A DNA stretch of 64,000 bases. It comes from Dichotomocladium elegans (taxonomy: Eukaryota; Mucoromycota; Mucoromycetes; Mucorales; Lichtheimiaceae). The notes under the pieces are model-generated. The model saw only the letters and a program-made list of their open reading frames with translations. It did no database searches and was not told where the DNA came from. The position numbers and the translations under genes were made by a program. The stretch lies in the NCBI GenBank assembly GCA_025716815.1, contig JAIXMN010000007.1, positions 513,501 to 577,500 of the forward strand. Reading direction: 5' to 3'. Shown piece by piece: positions 56,812 to 64,000 of this stretch. Each line of letters begins with the position of its first letter. Within the stretch, counting starts at the first letter, position 1.

Positions 56812-59580
56812 GTGCTAGCCGTTTTCTACTGACGAAAGCATGAATGGGTAACATGAATCTGAGGTATATCACAATGAAATAATCTATGTGTTATTTCTGC
56901 TGGAATTATGTACTATGCGCAGAGGGAAGAAGAAGACACCTGTAAGATTAATCTGGCTGCCACATTCTCGGGAAAAAAGTCTACGTAGCCATTAATGCCA
57001 GTATCCTTTTCAATTACAATCAGGATCGTCTTTGCAGAAAACAAATTCGATTCTTAAATCCTATTAACACTGCTTGGTACAGTACCATACATCATTAGTA
57101 CTGAATGATGGCACAATCGTCGGACGTCATTCGTCAAGCAATTGGTACTTTGGATATATCTTGCCCACCCATGTCCACGGTGACTTGGAAGTTCAGTGCA
57201 CTCTGATTCCAGCTCGTTCTTAAGAGAGCTTACCCACGGACGGTTCAAGTTGATTACGAGGAAGAGGATATGCTTCTAGTTGTGATCTATGTATATTATG
57301 TTATATGATCCATGTATATTTCAGTAGCCTGAAACCCGCTTCCAGGAGTCTGATTTCTATGTATTGATCTATTCATGTATACATTCAACAATGGGAGAGA
57401 TCAAATAAGCAATGCCGCTGTTCGCTAGCCGTTAGATCGCACTGTTGTAAAATTTGCCTTGGTATTTTAGAAGACTTTCGAAGCTTGTAGACCACATGTC
57501 AAATGTACAGGTGGCAATGTGCGCAGCTTATGCTTGAGAAAGACATACATTGATCGAAAATGAAACGCATTGCGGCGCGACATCTTTCGATTGCAGCCAT
57601 AATGGGTCTCATTTGGGAGGGACGGAACGCATTCGATCCTCCCTCTCCAGGCCCGTTTTGATTTATACAGAATCCCCTAAAGGCGTTGGATTTTATACCC
57701 TTCCCCGCCCCATTATTCAGAACTTTCTTACATGATGCTCCCTTGCCTCATAGGCTTTGACTTACTCCTAGTACATTCAGGTATGCGCGTCATGGATAAA
57801 CTCCATTGGGGAGGGGGCGGGAAGAATAGGCTGTTGATGACTTGGTTTCCCTTGTTACCGTGATTACTTCTCATCTCTCAGCATTTGGTCCTATTCTATT
57901 GTTCCATTTCATTTCTCTCGCTGTTTCCGTTTCACTACGACATTTGTATCTACGTTCACTTAATTTAAAACAAACTATGGCCAATTGCATGCCAGATGAG
58001 TTCCTCCAACATACATAACACGTTGATTGTGATATTACACGCAGAATTACGCCCAACCCGTTTATAGATAGGGGATAACGCAGCAGCAGCAGCAGCAGCC
58101 AAAATGGTGACTACCTCCCAGGAAGAGTGGATGAGGAGTTTGAGTATCTTTTTGATATTTTTCTTCTCTATTCACGAGGCAACGGGTGGGATTGGGATAA
58201 TTTATGCGGAAAGATGAAATGCATCTTGGGCATAATTAAAGAAAAGCACGAATTATACAGAATCATACGGGGCAAAGCCATGGTATAGTGACGATGCAAA
58301 AATCGCATTATTTATGAGAATCAGTCTTGAGGGATGTACACTTCCTCGCCCATGACATAGTCCATCAATTCAAAGCCGCCCTTAATCGTCGTTAACCTTA
58401 GCAAAACACCCGACCTGTCTATTTTTGTATGCCACACTTTCTGGTACAACGTCAAATACGTTCGTCGCGCGCGCAGAGGGATTTCTGGGTAAATAATGGC
58501 TATCCCTTTTCATTTCATTTTTACCATATTCAGTTGGTACGCGGGCTGATGAAAAAAAAAAACTTATCTGATCTTTTGATGCAAGCGGGTCGAAAGGTAC
58601 ACGGCAATGCCTGTCCCGTTTTTCTTTTATCCTCATTGTGATATGATTAAACCTATTTCTTGTACGTACACCAAGTATTCAAGAATTCCTGATGAGGATG
58701 ATTTCGGCCGCATGATACTTATATACTTCATAATGTCCAGCGAATAATAATTCGGGCCCACTAAGTTCCTCTCCTAACAAGACTATGTACGATCAGTATC
58801 GGTTTTCAACTACGGAAGCTTCATCAAAGCGCTTTTAGGACCTCCTCTTCGAATGTAAAAAAGACCCCGGGAAATCGGACAAATGAAAAAGGGGGCGCAG
58901 AATATACGTATCTTGAACCAGCTCGCTAAGCCAGCCTAATTTGGGCTTTTTTTTAGTGCCAACGCGCGGGAATAAAAAAAAAGACACCTCTTATAGTATC
59001 AAACTGAGACAATGGGGTACAACATATTGATGAAGATGCCGAGGTTTAGAAACCAAAGCAGACCAATTCGGCAAGCAACAAGGTTTATGTACGACCGTCT
59101 TCGTGCGCAGGTTCTATGTTTATGGTTGCATCTATGTACGGAAATGGAGAAAAATAGAAGATGGAAGGAGAGAGAAAGAACCGATGGAGGGAAGGGGTTA
59201 TTATCACCCGACAGTCAATGGATGAGTTGAGTATGAAAAGTAAAATAAACAGATAACTAAACTATATGGTTATTTGGTTTTTGTACATTCTTCCACTTCT
59301 CTTCCCATGCTAACGCATATTCCGTTAACTGAGCTCGACTTCCTCATATTTGATCTCGCTACGGGGATGTCGGCGCCGGCATGGCGCACGCCATGTACAC
59401 TGGCTAAGGTTTCCAATGCCTTGTATCACCGCTGTGAAGAACTCCTTTTGGATTATTGGCTTATTTGTATGGATTCGCTCATGCCGCATTAAATGACGCT
59501 CATCAAACAAAACAAGAACGCAAGCCTACTGAATGAATTGAGTATTAATGGGGAGGAGGAGGAGGAACGGGAATCTCTTG
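56812..59580. other. Gene-poor region with (CAG)n repeat and possible exon fragments
   Basis: This is 2.8 kb without a complete gene I can support. A perfect CAG run is at about 58080-58099, just before an ATG at 58104 that opens a 37-codon frame (MVTTSQEEWMRSL). On the minus strand, 58322-58378 codes for GGFELMDYVMGEEVYIPQD before a stop and follows a TTAAC/TTAAG pair that resembles a branch and acceptor site. A second short frame at about 58692-58790 codes for GPELLFAGHYEVYKYHAAEI. These might be last exons of small or decayed genes, but I could not chain them to upstream exons. The rest is A+T-rich. Confidence 0.3.
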
Positions 59581-60706
59581 TCAATATTGTGTAGGAAAAT
59601 CACTTGCCAATACCGCCAACGCGACACTCAGGGTACTTGAGGCAGCAATCATGAACATGATGCATTGCTGATAGACAACGGCATCTCTCATGGGAGTTCC
59701 TGCCATCAGCTGTCCGGTCATCATGCCCGGTATATTGATCAAACCCATCACACTGAGCTGCATGATGACCGGGACCAGGGATATTCGGATCGTTTCTATG
59801 GCAAAAGGCCTAGCGGCCTCGAACCGACTTGCACCGAAAGCTAGCCGGGTCTCTAGGACAGGCGTATGGTCACTGATACAAGTGCAAACAGGAAACCAAG
59901 ACTCCATCAGTACACTCAAATAAAGCTACCATTCTTACAAACTAACCTCAGATTGTCCAAACATTGCTCAGTCGCCATTGCCACGCTACCCATGGAATTG
60001 CCAAGGAGCATACCGATAATAGGCACAAATTTGGAAGGTTCCCAGAAAGGATCTTCTCTTAATGCTAATCCAGACCCGATGACGGCGACAAAGACATTGC
60101 TAACCAGAAGAATAAAAAACATTGCCACAAACTACGTTTGCCATTACTTGAGCATAGATGTTCCGAGACGGGAAAAGACGTATCCCCGTTCCTTAATTCC
60201 ATTAACATTGTACCAAGCCATGAAAAGTTTTCCGCGCCCGATTAAACGCGATCTCGTAGGCACCCAGGAGCAGTAGCATGACTGGAAATACAAAATGACT
60301 GTGAGCAGCTTATAAAAGGCACGTCCACATCCATGCGAGGAGTTCCGTACTTGTCATCAGGAACACAAGGACACGGTTATGGGCGCCTAGGACGACATCA
60401 AGGACATGCCCCTAGATACAGACTTTCATTTTAACTAGGCCCGCTTTTTGCGTAGCTTTGTCGATATATATATATATAATACAAACCATCAGAGTGAGTT
60501 GCAGAAAGCATCGAATCCCGGATATGATAAGGGATAGCTCCAGACGAAGACCCATGAAAAAGCTAACGATGGCTAGAATGGAGCGATCAATAACAATGAC
60601 ATGTATATCGCGGGAAGACGATACCAGCAATTAGCACAAAGACGGATGCTTCAAGGACGTGCCAGCCGTCAAGCATAGGGAGTTGATGCGCCTCAGACGT
60701 GCCCAT
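59581..60706 (-). CDS. UPF0014-family membrane protein (FetB/ALS3-like)
   Basis: About five exons from ATG 60704-60706 (MGTSEAHQLPMLDGWHVLEA) to TGA 59581-59583. The protein is almost entirely hydrophobic helices: FVLIAAIVSFFMGLRLELSL, GIRCFLQLTLMG, MFFILLVSNVFVAVIGSGLA, FVPIIGMLLGNSMGSVAMAT. The family hallmark is ETRLAFGASRFEAARPFAIE followed by GLINIPGMMTGQLMAGTPMR and VVYQQCIMFMIAASSTLSVA. Bacterial FetB pairs with the ATPase FetA in iron export, and plant ALS3/STAR2 act in aluminium tolerance. No partner ATPase of that type lies next door, so the fungal role is open. Exon 1 to exon 2 is joined by a GTATCG donor, inferred from frame. Confidence 0.85.
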
Positions 60707-61229
60707 GATGTATTCGAAAAAAAAAGAAAGAGCGGCGGATGAGGTTAGGAACGTCGATTAAGAGTAATCAGATCTTTCGTTGGTTGCACAAAGACGGGTG
60801 TTAAGTCGGAGAGAGGTCGCATGGTTAGAATCTAATGAAATATTCGCTGGCAGAAAACTGTCTGCGCGGGCGATCCCCCCATCGGTGGATGCTATCCCTT
60901 TTCCCCTCTCCCCCTCGGGAAAATAAAGTAAAGTGTAGTTGTAAATAGCTAACCGACCAAGAGCAGCGTCCCAAATCGATCGCAGACATCTCACGATTTC
61001 ATAATTTAAAGTAGCAATGCAAACAACCAGTAACACTGAAGTCATCCTCCGGTGTGGTGGTACATGGTTCCGGTTTGTTGTGCTCCGTCATCGTCACGAG
61101 CTGTGCGACATGATATTATTTGATGATGAAAGTTCTCAAGGTGGATGAAAACAGCTATTATGTATAGTGATTGGATTGTGTGTGTGTGTTGTGTGTAAAA
61201 TAGAGAACGAGGCTTTTTCTTCACGCTAA
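60707..61229. other. Intergenic region, nothing recognised
   Basis: The 523 bp between the UPF0014 gene start and the stop of the next minus-strand gene hold a GT repeat at about 61178-61195 and C-runs near 60896-60925. No coding signal was found beyond short overlapping frames. Confidence 0.4.
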
Positions 61230-62271
61230 TTAGTTGGCCGATCCATAAACTTCTGCAGTATAAGCTCTGATCCTTGCTACTAAGCCGTTTACTTCTCCCC
61301 GGCATTTCAGGACTTGATATTCAAAATCCCTCTGGCTCTGAGCCGACCTGTTCATTATCTCCAAAAGCGGACCTGCCTGTTGCCGGATTTGGTCAATAAA
61401 TTGCTTCAAGTTGTCATGCATCTCGGCCCGAACGGCTTGCATACGGACGATCAATTGCTTGCGCTCTTTTTCAACGGCACATATCCGTTCCTCGATGACT
61501 CGCGCGATCTTCATGCTCTTGTCGGCAGTAGAATCGACCTTGTGACGCACCTCGTCAAGATCAGCCAACAGCTGTGTCACCTCCCGTTCGTATCGTCTTG
61601 ACAGATTTTCGATTGCATCTTTGAGCACAATCTGTTGTCGTTCGGTCTGCTCCTTCTCGGCCAGCGCAGCGTTTCGGTCGCGTTCGAGAACTTGCTCTTT
61701 GCGCCGAAGCTCTTCGAGCTTTTTACGGGACGCAAGCGCCTCATCCCGGAGCTTCTTTACCTGAGCTTCCATGGACTCCGAAGACCTCTTCGTCGAGTCG
61801 AGGAGCTGCTGCTTTGATTCGAGGGTCTTCATGAGAGCTTGGATCTCGACGCGATAGCGTGTGTTGGATTCGACATAGGCGCGCGAGTCGGACTCGGATT
61901 GCGCTTTCGCCTGCCGTGCAGCCTCGAGCTACATGAGTGTAGTCATATAGACAACAGGCGAATAACAGAGAGAAAAAGAGCGTGTGAGCCTATTTGTCCA
62001 AGGAGGTGGGGAGGGACGAGGGAGTATGTAGAAAGTGGGAAGGGGCAAAATAGACTTGGTTTTCTAACTATTGGGCGCTCCCCTATAAGTTAAGTACCTG
62101 AGACCGGGTCGAGGCGAGTTCTTTTTGAAGAGACTCTAGTGTGTCTTGAAGCTGTTCAACCACTCGACTAGTTCTCGTTGATGACGACGATGTCGGCTGT
62201 GGATGTACTGAAGGAGTGAGCATAGGCGGTAGCAGCAATGCGCTGTGGGAAGATTCCTGGATTTGAAGCAT
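61230..62271 (-). CDS. Coiled-coil protein, possibly She3-like
   Basis: Two exons (62098-62271, 61230-61928) join in phase to 290 residues, starting MLQIQESSHSALLLPPMLTP and ending in TAA. After a 30-residue Ser/Thr/Pro-rich head it is one continuous coiled coil: SRVVEQLQDTLESLQKELAS, LRDEALASRKKLEELRRKEQ, AIENLSRRYEREVTQLLADL, RMQAVRAEMHDNLKQFIDQI. The RVVEQLQ...ELAS start recalls the N-terminal coiled coil of fungal She3 (SWI5-dependent HO expression protein 3), the adaptor linking mRNA-binding She2 to a type V myosin. That likeness is weak evidence because coiled coils resemble each other. A pyrimidine-rich tract lies just upstream on its coding strand. Confidence 0.6.
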
Positions 62272-63335
62272 AATGTTATTTTCTCGAGTAAATGAGAGGA
62301 AAGGCGAGAGCTAGAGAGAAAGCAGGCTAGTGAGAGGGAAGGAAGGGAAGAAGGAAGGAAGAAGGAAGGAAGAAAGGAAGGGATGCTCATTCTCTTAATC
62401 TAAGACAGGTCGGATAAAAGCAAAAGTATACTTGCAGTTAGGGGCTCTAGGAGAACAAAAAGGGAACATTAAGGACCGCAACTTGCTTTATGAGCGTGGG
62501 TAGTTGAAGTCAGGCGATGAAGAAGAGGATCAGCTTGTTGAAAGAAATAGGATGGCTGCCGTAGATAATACACGCTGCAAAGATACAAATATGAAGTGCA
62601 AGTGAAAGCAAGAATAAAAAGAGCAAGGTGCTGTGGGGGGGGGGCGGATGGCTGGGGATGTTGGGGAGGGTCAAAAGCGTGGTAAGGCTCTTAGATCCAC
62701 ACCCGTTTTGATAGATGTAGCACAAAAGGCTTTGAGCGATTTCGACAGGACATTCCAAGTAGATAAGGACGTATAATAAGAGGAATAAGGAACAGATCGA
62801 TTGCTCTTTCGAATGGTCGATTAACGACGCTTCAAGGGGTGGCAGAAAGCTTTCAAAGAAGGGGGTTGTTGTTGGATGTAGATGTAGATAACGGGGGGGG
62901 CTGGTGCGCTTACCTTTGCGTCGTGCCAGTACTGTTCGACAAAGAACCTTGATGCAGCAGTGCGGCTATGTATAGACGAGGACCCTTGCGGTTATTGCCC
63001 GTTGTTGCTTATGTATAAATCCTTTTAGAAACCTTATGAGTATTAGTTGCATGCATAAAAATTGCTGCGTAGTTCGGTGTTTGTATCTAGTTTTGCTCAG
63101 ACACAGAGAGACGATTGCTGATCGTCCATTCCACACCATTGAGCATCTCAACGCATTCTTTTCTGTTCAATCATCCATTTCTTCTTGATTGCTGCCTTGT
63201 TAGGTACCCGCAAGGTTTTGCAATTGGATACATAGTTTTTTCTTTAAATAACTTGTATCTACCCATCGTCCTTCCCCTTTGTTGTTTTTTATCACCCCGT
63301 CAACTCCTCTCTCCTCTTCCCCCCTCTTTTCGAGA
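62272..63335. other. Divergent upstream region with GGAAG repeat tract
   Basis: This is about 1.06 kb between the coiled-coil gene (-) and the casein kinase gene (+). A polypurine GGAA/GAAG tract at about 62331-62382 precedes the coiled-coil gene start (pyrimidine on its coding strand). G-runs lie at 62635-62643 and 62893-62900. A GTAAGC donor-like site on the minus strand at about 62911-62916 could end a 5'UTR exon. A CT-rich tract at 63302-63330 leads into the kinase start. Confidence 0.45.
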
Positions 63336-64000
63336 ATGACATCCAATTCCAGCGCTGATCCAACAAATCAAGAACTAGAGGCAACGACACAAAGGCTCCG
63401 AGCCTTATCTTTCTCGAGCTTATGCTCCGATTTAAGCGATGGAAGCAAGGATATAGTTATTAATAAGCGATGGCGCGTGATCGGGAAAATCGGCCAAGGC
63501 TCCTTTGGAGAAGTGTTTGAAGGTGCCTATCTTTTTTCGCAAGCCACATCCATTTACACGTGCATAACATATTAAAATAGCTCGTGACATCTATACCGGG
63601 AAGGCATATGCCATCAAACGAGAAAGCAAAACCATGCGGCACCCACAACTTCTAAACGAGTACACTTACTATAATATCTTGCAAGGAGGTCGTAAGTAGA
63701 AGAGGGAGGTTATCTGCAAAGTAAAGAAACAACAGACTAATGGGATTTGTGAAGCTGGTGTACCGAATTGTTATTGGCACGGTGAATATGAAGACTTCAA
63801 TTGCCTTGTGCTAGATTTATTAGGCCCTAGCCTGAAAGAGCTGCGACAGTGCATCAAAGGATTTCCACTGGATATCATTGTCGACCTTGGCTGTCAGATG
63901 GCAAGTGTGAACAAACAAAGAACAGGAAGAGGAATCTAGAAGGGGATCTAATGCATTAGAACCAGGTGGACATCCTTCACCACGTCCACGATAAGGGTTT
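63336..64000 (+). CDS. Casein kinase I-family protein kinase (partial, cut by right edge)
   Basis: Start ATG 63336-63338 (MTSNSSADPTNQELEATTQR). Visible exons give the N-lobe: WRVIGKIGQGSFGEVFE (glycine loop), then ARDIYTGKAYAIKRES with the catalytic lysine in AIK. After an intron come NEYTYYNILQGG, AGVPNCYWHGEYEDFNCLVL and DLLGPSLKELRQCIKGFPLD. YNCLVMDLLGPSLEDL-like sequence after the hinge is diagnostic for CK1. The last visible exon reads VDILHHVHDKG, so HRD would follow just beyond the edge. The 40-residue N-terminal extension is Ser-rich. It is probably an active Ser/Thr kinase, but the catalytic loop is outside the window. Confidence 0.9.

Noticed and set aside
1..64000. tRNA, rRNA or CRISPR-like features
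   Set aside because: No B-box with a foldable cloverleaf, no rRNA core sequence and no regularly spaced repeats were seen by eye; a covariance-model scan would be needed to exclude small RNAs.

Overview
The window is nuclear DNA of a filamentous fungus. Genes on both strands are cut by many short introns (mostly 50-120 bp, GT-AG, with at least two GC-AG). Open frames join cleanly across splice sites into known eukaryotic proteins. The gene set points to an early-diverging (Mucoromycota-like) lineage rather than Dikarya. It includes a phosphorylase-kinase regulatory subunit, a NELF-A-like factor, a TPT-family carrier near a mating-type-class HMG gene, a GPI-type chitin deacetylase and a Mucorales-like DDE transposase relic. 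This placement is inference from gene content; no rRNA, tRNA or mitochondrial marker was seen.

Layout. 1-5262 (-) Trm732/THADA homologue, cut by the left edge. 5738-7169 (-) TPT-family transporter. 9120-9557 (-) QCR8 of complex III. 11733-13726 (+) a protein carrying only the C-lobe of a protein kinase. 14007-15477 (-) D-2-hydroxyacid dehydrogenase, divergent from 16691-19143 (+) a protein with two HMG boxes of different classes. 19849-22672 (+) BRO1/PalA/ALIX-type ESCRT adaptor. 23561-25187 (+) secreted M28 aminopeptidase, convergent with 25287-26098 (-) Hikeshi/OPI10. 27559-28069 (-) decayed DDE transposase. 28598-33746 (+) phosphorylase-kinase alpha/beta-type subunit, ending 31 bp from 33778-35001 (-) a Mak32-like PfkB protein. 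35285-37202 (-) NELF-A-like. 37955-38837 (-) RNA polymerase I subunit Rpa43. 39658-42022 (-) chitin deacetylase. 42794-47011 (-) ADP1-like ABCG transporter. 47819-50842 (+) class II histone deacetylase with an N-terminal Tudor/chromo-barrel-like domain. 50843-54183 gene-poor. 54184-56228 (-) coiled-coil protein. 59581-60706 (-) UPF0014 membrane protein. 61230-62271 (-) coiled-coil protein, possibly She3-like. 63336-64000 (+) casein kinase I, cut by the right edge.

There is no operon-like logic; most genes are independent housekeeping, chromatin/transcription, trafficking or cell-wall genes. The parts most worth attention are the C-lobe-only pseudokinase, the dual HMG-box gene about 9.5 kb from a TPT gene, the Tudor-HDAC fusion, the NELF-A-like and phosphorylase-kinase genes, and the chain of microexons that encodes the metal-binding motif of the chitin deacetylase. 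Exon limits were inferred by eye from frame continuity and splice signals; none is supported by transcripts.
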